The notes beneath the pieces are model-generated. The model was not told the DNA's origin. It saw nothing but the letters and a program-made list of their open reading frames with translations, and did no database searches. The translations under genes were made by a program, and so were the position numbers. DNA of 64,000 nucleotides from UBA4421 sp002704225 (GTDB taxonomy: Bacteria; Pseudomonadota; Gammaproteobacteria; Pseudomonadales; Azotimanducaceae), in NCBI GenBank assembly GCA_902556425.1, contig CACDWG010000006.1, forward strand, positions 1 through 64,000, written 5' to 3'. Of this stretch, positions 53,577 to 62,547 are shown one piece after another (position 1 is the stretch's first letter; every line of letters begins with the position of its first letter).

Positions 53577-54527
53577 ATGAACGTCAAAACATTTCAAGAG
53601 TTAGGACTCGATCAAGCATGGGGCGACCTGCATGACATGGATTATCAGGTCAATGGCAGGGCCAATATTGAAATTCGTGAGTCTTTGGCGACGGTGGGAG
53701 ACGAACATTACCACCCGTGTCCAGAAGCCTATCGCGAGGGCGAGCTGCAAGGCACCATGCACGTGTTCAACGATTGGGACCATGGTTCGATATTTGCGGG
53801 TACCCGACGTCGATTGGCGGTGTATCTGCCACCCGAATCTGCCGTGCGCGGGCCGCTCAATCTGCTGATTTGCAATGACGGCGAAGGGTATCGTTTCGAT
53901 AAAGGTGCGATCAGAGCCCCGGCCGTGCTCGATAATCTATTCGCAGCGGGTGAACTTGGTCCAACCGCTGCGGTGTTCGTCATGCCGGGTATTCCCGACG
54001 GCTTTGATGCCACGGTACCCGGTCAGCTGCCGAATCCGGTGGTGAATCGTCAGCGCAGTGTTGAATACGATTCCTGTACCCCGGCCTATGGCGAATTTTT
54101 GCTGGAAGACCTGCTGCCCTTCGTTGAGCGAGAGCTGGGCATCACCCTAACCACGGATGCTGGTCGACGGGCTGTTTGCGGTATATCAAGCGGAGGGATC
54201 TGCGCGTTCAATGCCGCTTGGCACTTTCCTGGCAGTTTTGGCCGAGTCATCAGCCATTGCGGGTCGTTTGTGAATATCCGCGGGGCACATAACTTCCCCT
54301 ACCTGATTCGCAGCACACCGCGCAAGCCGATAAGAGTGTTTCTGCAAAGCGGTGAACTGGATGCGGATATTGTGACCGGCAGCTGGTCTCTGGCGAATCA
54401 ACAGATGGCTGCAGCCTTAGATTTTGCCGGTTACGATTATCGTTTTGAGTTTGGCACCGGTGGGCACAACCTACGTCATGGTGGCGCGCTTTTTGCCGAT
54501 ACGTTGCGCTGGATATTTCGTGCGTGA
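53577..54527 (+). CDS. Alpha/beta-hydrolase esterase (Fes/enterochelin-esterase-like)
   Basis: 316-residue esterase of the D-type family. The nucleophile elbow is GISSGGICAFN (Ser ~residue 203), with an acidic residue in QSGELDADIVTG and the His in GTGGHNLRHGG. The N-terminal segment GSIFAGTRRRLAVYLPP is typical of this group. The substrate could be a siderophore ester, but no siderophore genes are seen nearby, so other esters are equally likely. No signal peptide seen. It lies 48 bases after the serine hydrolase gene. Confidence 0.82.
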   Translation: MNVKTFQELGLDQAWGDLHDMDYQVNGRANIEIRESLATVGDEHYHPCPEAYREGELQGTMHVFNDWDHGSIFAGTRRRLAVYLPPESAVRGPLNLLICNDGEGYRFDKGAIRAPAVLDNLFAAGELGPTAAVFVMPGIPDGFDATVPGQLPNPVVNRQRSVEYDSCTPAYGEFLLEDLLPFVERELGITLTTDAGRRAVCGISSGGICAFNAAWHFPGSFGRVISHCGSFVNIRGAHNFPYLIRSTPRKPIRVFLQSGELDADIVTGSWSLANQQMAAALDFAGYDYRFEFGTGGHNLRHGGALFADTLRWIFRA

Positions 54528-54609
54528 GGCCTGAAATCAGGAATCATTAACTTTTAGTGGCTCGTTTTCGACCGTCATGGAGCTTCGGTTGCACCCTTGG
54601 TGCTTGGTT

Positions 54610-55020
54610 TTAGCGGTTCTTGTCCTCGGTGTTTAGCGCTTTCAGTAAGTCCCGTATTAACTTGCGCTGGCTTCGGCTGAGTGAAAAATACGCTTCGGCG
54701 ACCTTGAGGGTCTCCTTGTCAAAAGTCGCCTGGTAGCCCGCCTGAGTCTCTAACAGAACGGTCTTGGAGTCGCTGCCCAGGGGCTTGTCAGTCTCTGGGT
54801 GCGATTCGACCGCCCGTCTTTTCTTTCCGCTGATCAGCCAGTGCGCGTCTACCGCGAGGGTTTCCGCTATCTTTTCGATGTGCTTGGTCGATGGTTTCGC
54901 ACGGCCGGTCTCCCAATGACTGCAGGCTGTTCGGGTGATGCCGAGTCGCTCGGCCAAGTTGGCCTGAGACAGCTTTCGTGACTTGCGGGCTTGAGTAATA
55001 CGTTGTTGCAGGGTGGCCAT
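54610..55020 (-). CDS. XRE-family transcriptional regulator
   Basis: 136-residue regulator with an N-terminal helix-turn-helix (residues ~8-60, RKSRKLSQANLAERLGITRT ... CSHWETGRAKPS). Its C-terminal part has no recognised domain (KVAEAYFSLSRSQRKLIRDL). The divergent gene across about 290 bases is a DUF1330 protein. Single-gene XRE regulators often control the divergent neighbour or themselves; an inverted repeat 63 bases upstream is a candidate operator. Confidence 0.88.
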   Translation of the reverse strand: MATLQQRITQARKSRKLSQANLAERLGITRTACSHWETGRAKPSTKHIEKIAETLAVDAHWLISGKKRRAVESHPETDKPLGSDSKTVLLETQAGYQATFDKETLKVAEAYFSLSRSQRKLIRDLLKALNTEDKNR

Positions 55021-55082
55021 GCACCAAAGGTTAGCTTTGGCTTTGTCGTGGTTGTATGATAATTTAATTCTCCTTTTCGAAG

Positions 55083-55099
55083 ATAGTAATAATAACTAT
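55083..55099. promoter_or_regulatory. Candidate operator between XRE and DUF1330 genes
   Basis: ATAGT (55083-55087) and ACTAT (55095-55099) form an inverted repeat around AATAATA in an AT-rich island. The position, shortly upstream of the XRE start, suits an autoregulatory site. This is suggestive only. Confidence 0.25.
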
Positions 55100-55313
55100 A
55101 TTCGGAGAGGCAGTAGCGAAAGCTTCGGTTTTGGGTCCGCGCACACTTCTTGTGTTTGAAATCACATCCTATGCCCGTGTGACTCGGGCGCAGGAAGCGG
55201 CGCGGACTCCTTTTTCCCCCTTTTCTATCAGCTCAGGCGGTCGCTGTCGGGCAGCGCGTGGGGTGCCTGGCGCCTGAAATACCGCTAGGATTGGAGCTTT
55301 GATGGAGAGTCAT

Positions 55314-55616
55314 ATGGGCGTTTATATTGTTGCTCAAATTCGTATTCACGACCGAGAAGCTTATGCGCGCTACGAATCGGGGTTTATGGAGGTTTTTGCC
55401 CAGTACGGTGGTGAGATGCTGGCAGTAGACGAGGCTCCGGTAACGCTGGAAGGCCAATGGGATCATACGCGGACAGTGATCATTCGCTTCGCCAGCAGCG
55501 CCGACGCACGGGCTTGGTACGACAGCGACGCGTATCAAGACTTGGTTCGACATCGCTGGGATGGATCGGCCGCTGATATTGCCATTGTGGCCGGCTTACC
55601 CGCAGAACCCGCCTAA
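55314..55616 (+). CDS. DUF1330 protein
   Basis: 100-residue DUF1330-family protein: MGVYIVAQIRIHDREAYARY, FAQYGGEMLAVDE, then the FASSADARAWYDSDAYQDLV stretch. The fold is a dimeric alpha/beta barrel, with no assigned reaction. The ATG at 55314 has GGAGAG at 5 bases and is preferred to 55299. It precedes the enoyl-CoA hydratase gene by 35 bases and may be co-transcribed with it. Confidence 0.85.
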   Translation: MGVYIVAQIRIHDREAYARYESGFMEVFAQYGGEMLAVDEAPVTLEGQWDHTRTVIIRFASSADARAWYDSDAYQDLVRHRWDGSAADIAIVAGLPAEPA

Positions 55617-55651
55617 CGACAGTGATTCCAAGCGCGATAGGGAGAGAGACC

Positions 55652-56410
55652 GTGCTGACGACAACACAAAATCATGGAGCCGTTCGGGTTCTGGCCTTCA
55701 ACCGTCCCGAGGCACTAAACGCCTTCAATGGAGCGATGTTCGATGCGGTTGCCGCAGAGGTCTTGGCGGCGACGGACGATGACTCAGTGAAAGTGCTGGT
55801 GATTACCGGGGAAGGCAGAGCCTTTTCCGCAGGCATGGATTTGGCGGATAGGCCCGATCAAGCCACTCCCCCTGAACACGGTTTTGACGGCATGTTTGAA
55901 GCCTTGATTGCGTTTCCTAAACCGCTGTTGCTCGCCATTAATGGTGTCGGCGTTGGGTTTGGCTGCACGATTACCGGCCTCGCTGATTTGGTTTTTATGG
56001 CGGAAAGTGCGCGGCTGAGATGTCCGTTTACGGCGTTGGGGCTAACGGCTGAGGCTGCCAGTACGATGACCTTTCCCGCCATGATGGGACCACAGGCGGC
56101 GAACTGGGTACTGCTCAGTTCCCAGTGGTTAGATGCCCAAACCTGTAAGGAATACGGCATGGTGTTTGAGGTCGTGGCAGATGATTTGCTGCTGGAGCAT
56201 ACCCTTGAACGCGCTCAACTGTTGGCCAGCAAACCGTTGGCTTCGCTGATCACCACGAAAGAAATGCTGATGGCGCCGCGTCGGGAAGCACTTCGGGAAG
56301 CGCATGAAATAGAAACGGCAGGGCTGGGGAGCTTGATGGGTGGCCCGGCGCATCAAGAGGCGGTGACCGCGTTCACGGAACGACGTGAGCCGGATTTTTC
56401 AGCCTTTTGA
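55652..56410 (+). CDS. Enoyl-CoA hydratase/isomerase-family protein
   Basis: 252-residue crotonase. The oxyanion hole is formed by the segments around SAGMDLADRP (~residue 62) and INGVGVGFGCT (~residue 100). FTALGLTAEAAST contains the second catalytic region, where the usual Glu cannot be assigned securely. The start is GTG at 55652 behind GGGAGAGAG; an in-frame GTG at 55622 lacks such a site. The acyl substrate is unknown. Confidence 0.86.
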   Translation: MLTTTQNHGAVRVLAFNRPEALNAFNGAMFDAVAAEVLAATDDDSVKVLVITGEGRAFSAGMDLADRPDQATPPEHGFDGMFEALIAFPKPLLLAINGVGVGFGCTITGLADLVFMAESARLRCPFTALGLTAEAASTMTFPAMMGPQAANWVLLSSQWLDAQTCKEYGMVFEVVADDLLLEHTLERAQLLASKPLASLITTKEMLMAPRREALREAHEIETAGLGSLMGGPAHQEAVTAFTERREPDFSAF

Positions 56411-56412
56411 GG

Positions 56413-57126
56413 CTATTTGCCGGGATTGGTGATTTGTGCTCCATTACGGCGATATTGCGCTCTTCGTTCGGGACTCCAGCGGTCGACTTCGTCCGCGGGC
56501 ACGCCGTAAGCAATGCCTCGTCCAACGCCGGGGCGCTGCCGGACGCGGGTCACCCAATCCATCACAGCCGGTGTCTGTGTGATATCGACCTTGCTCCACT
56601 TCCAGCCTCGAATCCACGGATAAAGCGCAATGTCGGCGATGGTAAACGTATTGCCTGCGACCCAGGGGTGCTTGTTTAGCTGATCTTCCAACACCCCGAC
56701 GAGCCGTAACGCTTCGTTGCCAAAGCGCTTCAATGGATGGGCTTTTGCCTCGTCCTCCACGGCGTCCATGTAGCGGGTGTAGCTGAGTTTGTTGCCAAAC
56801 ACAGGCCCAACGTTGGCAGCCTGCCAGTAGACCCAGGGTAGAATATCCCAGCGGCTGTTATCGTCGGGTAGCAGCGAGGTAGGGTGCTTTTCTCCCAGAT
56901 ACTGAAGAATTGCGCAGCTCTCCATGATGCTTCGATCACCATCGATCAGAACTGGGATCTTGGCGTTGGGATTATGGGCCAGAAACTCGGGGCTGTGCTG
57001 TTCACCCTTCGCCAGATTGATGTGTTTTACGGTGGTGTTACCCAATTCTGCACCGGCGTCGATCAATTCTTCGATCATGATGCTCACCTTCCAACCGTTT
57101 GGGGTAGCAGATGTCCAAAGCTCCAT
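56413..57126 (-). CDS. Glutathione S-transferase family protein
   Basis: 237-residue GST of the YfcG/YghU-like type. The N-terminal thioredoxin domain (WTSATPNGWKVSIMIEEL, with NPNAKIPVLID and SIMESCAILQYL, cis-Pro present) and the C-terminal helical domain (GNTFTIADIALYPWI) are complete. It could reduce disulphides or conjugate glutathione. It lies 26 bases after the 89-residue gene on the same strand and converges on the crotonase gene. Confidence 0.9.
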   Translation of the reverse strand: MELWTSATPNGWKVSIMIEELIDAGAELGNTTVKHINLAKGEQHSPEFLAHNPNAKIPVLIDGDRSIMESCAILQYLGEKHPTSLLPDDNSRWDILPWVYWQAANVGPVFGNKLSYTRYMDAVEDEAKAHPLKRFGNEALRLVGVLEDQLNKHPWVAGNTFTIADIALYPWIRGWKWSKVDITQTPAVMDWVTRVRQRPGVGRGIAYGVPADEVDRWSPERRAQYRRNGAQITNPGK

Positions 57127-57152
57127 AGAAACTCCTTAGCAGAATGACTGTT

Positions 57153-57422
57153 TCACCACGTTTGCCGGGCTGCAATGCTGCGAGCAGCTTCAAAGGTCTT
57201 GGTGCGCAGATGATCTAACCGGGCGTTTAGATTTCGGTACCGGATCGGATCGGATTGGATGATGGCCTTCCCCAGCTCAAGATCGGAGAATGTGTCCATG
57301 CCGCCATAACATCCGAGTACCAGGGTTGCTCCAGCCAACTCGTGGTCTTCTATCTTCGGCAGCGCCCGCTGCATGCACATTACCCAAAATCGTTCATCGG
57401 CTTCGTTAAGAAGCCCGACCAA
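57153..57422 (-). CDS. Hypothetical protein, possibly with a rare start codon
   Basis: 89 residues from TTG at 57422: LLNEADERFWVMCMQRALPK, then EDHELAGATLVLGCYGGMDT and a basic C-terminus. Not a family I know, but the composition is protein-like, with good charge balance. The same frame stays open upstream without ATG or GTG to a TGA near 57488, reading LNIQTLNQQFIDLGNVTREL from a CTG at 57479. That would give 108 residues with a rare CTG start. It is next to the GST gene and divergent from the aldolase gene. Confidence 0.65.
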   Translation of the reverse strand: MVGLLNEADERFWVMCMQRALPKIEDHELAGATLVLGCYGGMDTFSDLELGKAIIQSDPIRYRNLNARLDHLRTKTFEAARSIAARQTW

Positions 57423-57605
57423 TTCTCGGGTGACATTGCCTAGATCGATAAATTGTTGGTTCAGTGTCTGAATGTTCAGTTCTCAAGTTCGACGAGCGAT
57501 CAATCCTAAACGCTAAAAAGCCAGTAGGTAAGAACAATCCTGTCCATGTCGAATATCCGTGTAATATCGAGGGCACAGCTTTGCATTTGGTAGGAGAGAG
57601 AACGT

Positions 57606-58397
57606 ATGCGAGAAAATACAGCATTGTCAGCATGGCAGCGGGATGAGCAAACCATCGGTCTGTGGCTCAGTTTGGCAAACACTTACTCAGCGGAAGTGAT
57701 GGCAAACCTGGGCTTCGATTGGGTGTGTGTGGATATGCAGCACGGCCTGATTGATTACACCGACTTGGTTCGAATGCTGCCGGCGATTTCGACCTCGAAC
57801 GCGACGCCCTTAGTACGGGTACCTTGGAATGAGCCTTACGAAATCATGAAGGCTTTGGATGCTGGCGCCTATGGCGTGATCGTGCCCATGGTAAATAACC
57901 GTGAAGAGGCGGAGCAAGCGTTGATGGCCTGCCGCTATCCCCCCTTGGGTAATCGGTCCTTTGGCCCCATTCGCGCGGCAGTTTACGGCGGTCGCGGATA
58001 CGCGGTGGAAGCAAACGATCAGATCGCCTGCATCGCCATGATCGAAACCGCCGAAGGTATCGCCAATGCCGATGACATCATGAGCACACCGGGTTTGAAC
58101 GGCGTCTACATTGGCCCTGCGGATTTAGCCCTGTCTCTCGGCTTACCCGCCATGGGGGACCAGCCTCAAGAAGAGCATCTCGTGGTGGTCAAAGACCTGC
58201 TGGCAAAATGTAAGACGCACGGTATCGCGGCAGGTATTCATACCTCGAGTTTAGAATATGCGCAGAAGTATCTGGCGTTAGGATTTAACTTTGTGACGCT
58301 GGGCAGCGATTCCGGACATATGACCAAAAATGCCGTGAAGGAGCTTGCCGCCGCCCGAGGCGGCGTTGCAACACAGCGGGAAAATACCGGTTATTAG
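57606..58397 (+). CDS. HpcH/HpaI-type aldolase
   Basis: 263-residue class II pyruvate-dependent aldolase. Visible are the WVCVDMQHGLIDY segment (with the metal-site His/Asp), PLVRVPWNE, GVIVPMVNNREEAEQ, AMIETAEGIANAD (metal Glu) and NGVYIGPADLALSLG (metal Asp). It likely cleaves a 4-hydroxy-2-oxo acid to pyruvate or glyoxylate plus an aldehyde. The ATG at 57606 has GGAGAGAGAACG upstream. No ring-cleavage partners are close by, so the pathway is unknown. Confidence 0.9.
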   Translation: MRENTALSAWQRDEQTIGLWLSLANTYSAEVMANLGFDWVCVDMQHGLIDYTDLVRMLPAISTSNATPLVRVPWNEPYEIMKALDAGAYGVIVPMVNNREEAEQALMACRYPPLGNRSFGPIRAAVYGGRGYAVEANDQIACIAMIETAEGIANADDIMSTPGLNGVYIGPADLALSLGLPAMGDQPQEEHLVVVKDLLAKCKTHGIAAGIHTSSLEYAQKYLALGFNFVTLGSDSGHMTKNAVKELAAARGGVATQRENTGY

Positions 58398-58427
58398 AAA
58401 CAACGTTTGTGAAGCGAGGCTTGAGGC

Positions 58428-59108
58428 ATGATCTGGTTACTGGGGCTGGGATTGTTGTTGGTCTTTATGCCCACGCTATGGGTGCGCTGGGTGATGCAGC
58501 GATACTCGGCCGACCTCCCTGATCTGCCGGGTACGGGCGGCGAATTGGCACAGCACCTGATCGAGCGATTGGGTCTTGAGGGTGTGGGTGTTGAAACGTC
58601 TGATATCGGTGATCACTACGACCCTGAAAACCGGATGGTGCGCCTCTCGGAGGGCAACTGGAACGGTAAGTCCCTAACGGCGGTAGCCGTTGCCGCGCAC
58701 GAAGTCGGCCATGCGGTCCAGCATCATCAAAACGACGCCCGGTTGAATGCGCGCACGAAACTGATTCCAATCGTGACGGTTTTAGGTCAACTCAGTGTTG
58801 GCGTGCTGACGGTGGTGCCGATCATAGGATTGCTGACGCGGCATCCGGCACCAACCTTGTTGATAGCAGGGATTGGGTTGTCAGGCCTGTTGTTTCGTAT
58901 GCTCCTCCACTTGGTGACCTTGCCGACGGAATGGGATGCCAGTTTTGGTAAGGCGCTGCCGGTTCTAACAGAAGGTAAATACATATCACCTGAGCAGGAA
59001 AAAGTTGTTCGCAGGGTTCTTGGTGCGGCTGCGTTGACCTATTTTGCCGCCGCCTTGGCAGACGCGTTCAACCTATTTCGTTGGGCGTCATTGCTCATTC
59101 GACGCTAG
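58428..59108 (+). CDS. Membrane zinc metallopeptidase (YugP-type)
   Basis: 226-residue membrane protease of the neutral zinc metallopeptidase family (PF04298 type). It has an N-terminal TM helix, then the zinc motif HEVGHAVQHHQ (~residues 89-99), preceded by DHYDPENRMVRLSE, and further TM segments at residues ~125-160 and near the C-terminus (AALTYFAAALADAF). The role in the cell is not established. It starts 30 bases after the aldolase stop. Confidence 0.86.
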   Translation: MIWLLGLGLLLVFMPTLWVRWVMQRYSADLPDLPGTGGELAQHLIERLGLEGVGVETSDIGDHYDPENRMVRLSEGNWNGKSLTAVAVAAHEVGHAVQHHQNDARLNARTKLIPIVTVLGQLSVGVLTVVPIIGLLTRHPAPTLLIAGIGLSGLLFRMLLHLVTLPTEWDASFGKALPVLTEGKYISPEQEKVVRRVLGAAALTYFAAALADAFNLFRWASLLIRR

Positions 59109-59208
59109 TTCGTGGTCGTGTTCATCCCTTTTTTGTTACCTTTCGTCCTTTTTTTTCTGGATTGTGAGTTTTTGATGGTACGAAAGCGGGTTGTAGGAGA
59201 GAACGGCG

Positions 59209-59991
59209 GTGAATGAACCGATGCGTGTAGTTGGATGGAATGTGAATGGCCTGCGAGCCTGTATTAAGAAAGGGTTCGTTTCTTTTTTGGAGTCCAGTGG
59301 TGCGGACATTGTTGCGTTGCAAGAAGTCCGTGCCTTTCCTGAACAATTACCGCCTGAGATAACGGACTCTCCGGACTGGCATGCAAGTTTCTTCCCGGCG
59401 AAACGGCCGGGCTACAGCGGCGTGGCCATTCTCAGTCGTACCGCCCCCAGCAAGGTGGAAACCAGCTTGGGAGACGCGCGTTTCGACGACGAAGGGCGCT
59501 TCATTGTCGCGCACTTTGGCCGCCTATCGGTCGCTAGCATTTATTTCCCCAAGGGCAACGGTAAGGAACGTGATAACTCTCGGGTCGAATACAAGCTGGA
59601 CTTTTACCGCGCCGCCTTCGACCGTCTTGACCAGTTGCGCCGAAGGGGGCGGGTTTACGTGTTAGGCGACTTCAACACCGCCCATCACGAAATCGATTTG
59701 GCTCGTCCCAAGGGTAACCACAAAGCCAGCGGTTTTCTGCCGGTTGAACGAGAGATGCTGACCCAACTGCAGAACGAAGGCTGGGTCGATACCTTCCGCG
59801 CAGCGCATCCAGGTCAGCCCGATCACTACACTTGGTGGCGCCAGTTTGGTGGCGCTCGGGAAAAAAACGTGGGTTGGCGAATCGACGCGGTATATGCTTC
59901 TCCATCCGCCGCACACCGAGTGACCAATGCCTTTATCTGGCCAGAGGTTTTGGGTTCAGATCACTGTCCAGTGGGTGTCGATTTGAAGTAG
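59209..59991 (+). CDS. xthA: Exodeoxyribonuclease III (XthA)
   Basis: 260-residue AP endonuclease/3'-5' exonuclease. The catalytic elements WNVNGLRA, LQEVRAF, GDFNTAHHEIDL, RIDAVYAS and GSDHCPVGVDL are complete. It repairs abasic sites and blocked 3' ends and would act downstream of glycosylases such as Nei. The start is GTG at 59209 behind GGAGAGAAC, with an in-frame ATG at 59221 as alternative. It stands alone between the peptidase and the carotenoid oxygenase. Confidence 0.94.
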   Translation: MNEPMRVVGWNVNGLRACIKKGFVSFLESSGADIVALQEVRAFPEQLPPEITDSPDWHASFFPAKRPGYSGVAILSRTAPSKVETSLGDARFDDEGRFIVAHFGRLSVASIYFPKGNGKERDNSRVEYKLDFYRAAFDRLDQLRRRGRVYVLGDFNTAHHEIDLARPKGNHKASGFLPVEREMLTQLQNEGWVDTFRAAHPGQPDHYTWWRQFGGAREKNVGWRIDAVYASPSAAHRVTNAFIWPEVLGSDHCPVGVDLK

Positions 59992-60022
59992 TCTAGACTC
60001 TCAGAAATTTTCGGGGCAGCGC

Positions 60023-61435
60023 ATGGCTCAACCATTTCCAAACCATCCGAATCTGCGCGGTGGCTTTGCGCCGCTGCAAATGGAATGTGACGTCAATGAC
60101 TTAGTCGTTGAAGGAGAGATTCCCAAAGAGCTTAATGGCAGTTTCTACCGAAACGGCCCTAATCCTCAATACGCGCCGCGCGGACAGTATCACTGGTTCG
60201 GTGGTGACGGCATGATCCACGCTTTTCATTTGGAAGACGGGCGGGTCTCCTACCGCAACCGATGGGTCCGGACTGTGAAGTGGGAAAAAGAGCGAGAGGC
60301 TGGTCGGTCCTTGTTCAGTGCGTTTAACCCCCTGGACAATGATGAAAGCGTTGCCGGCCTGGAAACCGATGGCGTTGCCAATACAAATATCATTTGGCAT
60401 GGCGGCAAGTTGCTCGCCTTAGAAGAGGGCCACGCACCCTTTGAGCTGGATCCCCATACCCTGGAATCCGTTGGACCGCATATCTATGGCGGTGTGTTGA
60501 AGGGGCCCATGACTGCGCATCCCAAAATTGATCCTGAGACCGGTGACATGCTGTTCTTCGGCTATAACGCCGGCGGCACGATCTCTGAGCAAATGACGTT
60601 CAGTGTTGTGGATAAAAGCGGGAAGTTGCTGCGCACGGAATCCTTCGAAGCGCCCTACGCTGCCATGGTGCATGATTTCGTGGTGACCCGAGATCATGTC
60701 ATTTTCCCGATCATGCCGTTAACGGGCAGTCTGGAACGCGCTTTTAAAGGCGGCCCCGTTTACGCATGGGAGCCGGAAAAAGGCTCCCATATTGGGGTGA
60801 TGCCGCGCAACGGGTCGGTAAAAGACCTGCAGTGGTTTCGTGGTGAAGCCAGCTATGTTTTCCACCCGATGAACGCCTACAGCACGGCAGACGGTAAGAT
60901 CGTGTGCGATGTGTGTGAGTATCCAGCAGCGCCGCTCTTTCCCGGCGTTGATGGCACACCGGGTGATCCGAAAAAAGCGCTGGCTAAGTTGGTTCGCTGG
61001 ACCTTTGATCTGAAGGCTGAAACTGATCGCTATCAAGTCGAACAGTTGGACGACTTAGTCTGCGAGTTTCCGCGTCTGGATGAACGTTATGCGGGCCTAT
61101 CGTATCGTTACGGATACATTGCCGGGGATACCCAACCACCGAACAAGGTGGGGGGGTTCAACGTCATAGCATCTGTTGATCAGCATACGGGCAACATAGA
61201 GCGCTACGATGTGGGCGCCGGGTGCGCTACCAGCGAACCCATATTTGTACCCCGCTCGACAAGCGCTGCAGAGGGTGACGGGTTTTTGCTGGCCTATGTC
61301 TATGACGCCAATCGTGGCGCCAGCCATTTGGTTGTGCTGGACGCACAAAACGTCAGCGATGGTCCGTTGGCAAAGGCGCTATTGGATCACCGCGTACCTT
61401 ACGGCTTCCACGGCAACTGGCGGGACGCGGGCTAG
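60023..61435 (+). CDS. Carotenoid oxygenase family protein
   Basis: 470-residue seven-bladed propeller dioxygenase of the RPE65/lignostilbene/apocarotenoid group. Fe(II) ligand histidines are expected at MTAHPKIDP, AMVHDFVVT, YVFHPMNAY and the C-terminal YGFHGNW, all present. It begins LRGGFAPLQMECDVNDLVV, has RNGPNPQY and ends with WRDAG. The substrate may be a carotenoid, apocarotenoid or stilbene. Its stop overlaps the modC 3' end by 4 bases. Confidence 0.92.
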   Translation: MAQPFPNHPNLRGGFAPLQMECDVNDLVVEGEIPKELNGSFYRNGPNPQYAPRGQYHWFGGDGMIHAFHLEDGRVSYRNRWVRTVKWEKEREAGRSLFSAFNPLDNDESVAGLETDGVANTNIIWHGGKLLALEEGHAPFELDPHTLESVGPHIYGGVLKGPMTAHPKIDPETGDMLFFGYNAGGTISEQMTFSVVDKSGKLLRTESFEAPYAAMVHDFVVTRDHVIFPIMPLTGSLERAFKGGPVYAWEPEKGSHIGVMPRNGSVKDLQWFRGEASYVFHPMNAYSTADGKIVCDVCEYPAAPLFPGVDGTPGDPKKALAKLVRWTFDLKAETDRYQVEQLDDLVCEFPRLDERYAGLSYRYGYIAGDTQPPNKVGGFNVIASVDQHTGNIERYDVGAGCATSEPIFVPRSTSAAEGDGFLLAYVYDANRGASHLVVLDAQNVSDGPLAKALLDHRVPYGFHGNWRDAG

Positions 61436-62547
61436 CTCTCGAAAATACTCGGGGTCGATATTCGGGCGCTTTTGATTAAGGCGAATACCCGAGCGCCAAC
61501 CTCCAGCGACAGCGCATCACAGGCCGCAGCAGTGACGTGGGCGCTTAACGCCTGGGGTGCTGAGGAGTGCTCAATGATCAGTTCAACGGCGACGAATCCT
61601 GGAGCCTCATCCTGCATGGATGTCATGCGGCCGACGGTGACGGCGAGGGTGTTGCGAATGCTGAGGTCGGTTGGCGCCCGCAAGGCGATTGCCACGTCTT
61701 TGGCGGCCAGAAAAAGCCGGATTTGACTGGTTTCAGGCATGCTGGGCCCAATCACCTGCAGGGGTTGATTGGCGACCTGCAGATGGATCATGGAATAGCC
61801 CGGATCAAAGTCAGTGACCGTGGCGTTAATCAGACTGCCCGCTTCGTTCAAGCTTCGATCTGTGCCAAGTGGCTCACGCCACAGTCTGGGAAGCACTTCG
61901 GCTGTTGGGCCTTGATCGACCAATTCGCCCTGTTGCATCACGATCATGTGGTCGCAGAACTGGGCAATTTCGTCTTTGATGTGGCTGACGAAGAGCGTGG
62001 GTATCTGCAGCTCTCGAGTGATGTCGGCGAGGTAGGGGAGAACGTCTGCTTTGCGTGTGTTGTCCAGTCCAGACAACGGCTCATCCAGTAGCAGTAATTT
62101 TGGCTGTCCCAGTACCGCTCTTGCAATATTGACCCGGCGGGATTCGCCGCCAGACAAGGTGCTAGGGCGGCGCGTGAGCAGCGGGTGCAAATCAAAGTGC
62201 TCTGCGACATCGGGGAGGGTGAGTTTGATGTCAACTCCGTTCGCTTGAGCGCGCTCCAGTCCGTAGCGCAGGTTTTGTTCGACGTTCAAGTGAGGGAACA
62301 GTCGATCGTCTTGAAAAACGAACCCAATGCGGCGCCGATGGCTCGGCACGTTAACGGTGTCGTTCTGCCAAGTGTCATCATTGAATGTCAGCAGACCCCG
62401 GCTTGGCGTAAGGCCCGCTATGGCCCTCAGTAGCGTGGTTTTGCCGCAGCCACTTGGGCCAAATAACGCGGTGACCGCATTCGGAATTTGGGTCTTAATC
62501 TGCAACGATAAATTACCCTGATCTGATTGAATATCAATAGACAGCAC
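61432..62547 (-). CDS. modC: ModC, molybdate ABC transporter ATP-binding protein
   Basis: 371-residue ATPase with Walker A GPSGCGKTT, Q-loop VFQDDRLFPHL, signature TLSGGESRRVNIARAVL, Walker B LLLLDEPLSGLDN and the H-loop LFVSHIKDEI. The C-terminal part (~residues 290-365) has a Mop/TOBE-like molybdate-binding pattern. The GTG start at 62547 shares a base with the modB stop (TAGTG). It works with ModB. No modA is in the window. Confidence 0.92.
   Translation of the reverse strand: MLSIDIQSDQGNLSLQIKTQIPNAVTALFGPSGCGKTTLLRAIAGLTPSRGLLTFNDDTWQNDTVNVPSHRRRIGFVFQDDRLFPHLNVEQNLRYGLERAQANGVDIKLTLPDVAEHFDLHPLLTRRPSTLSGGESRRVNIARAVLGQPKLLLLDEPLSGLDNTRKADVLPYLADITRELQIPTLFVSHIKDEIAQFCDHMIVMQQGELVDQGPTAEVLPRLWREPLGTDRSLNEAGSLINATVTDFDPGYSMIHLQVANQPLQVIGPSMPETSQIRLFLAAKDVAIALRAPTDLSIRNTLAVTVGRMTSMQDEAPGFVAVELIIEHSSAPQALSAHVTAAACDALSLEVGARVFALIKSARISTPSIFES

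Noticed and set aside
54591..54603. GCACC-CTT-GGTGC hairpin after the esterase gene as terminator
   Set aside because: Only five base pairs and a weak T-rich tail; too little to call.
59120..59165. T-rich stretch after the metallopeptidase gene as intrinsic terminator
   Set aside because: There are runs of T but no stable stem in front of them.
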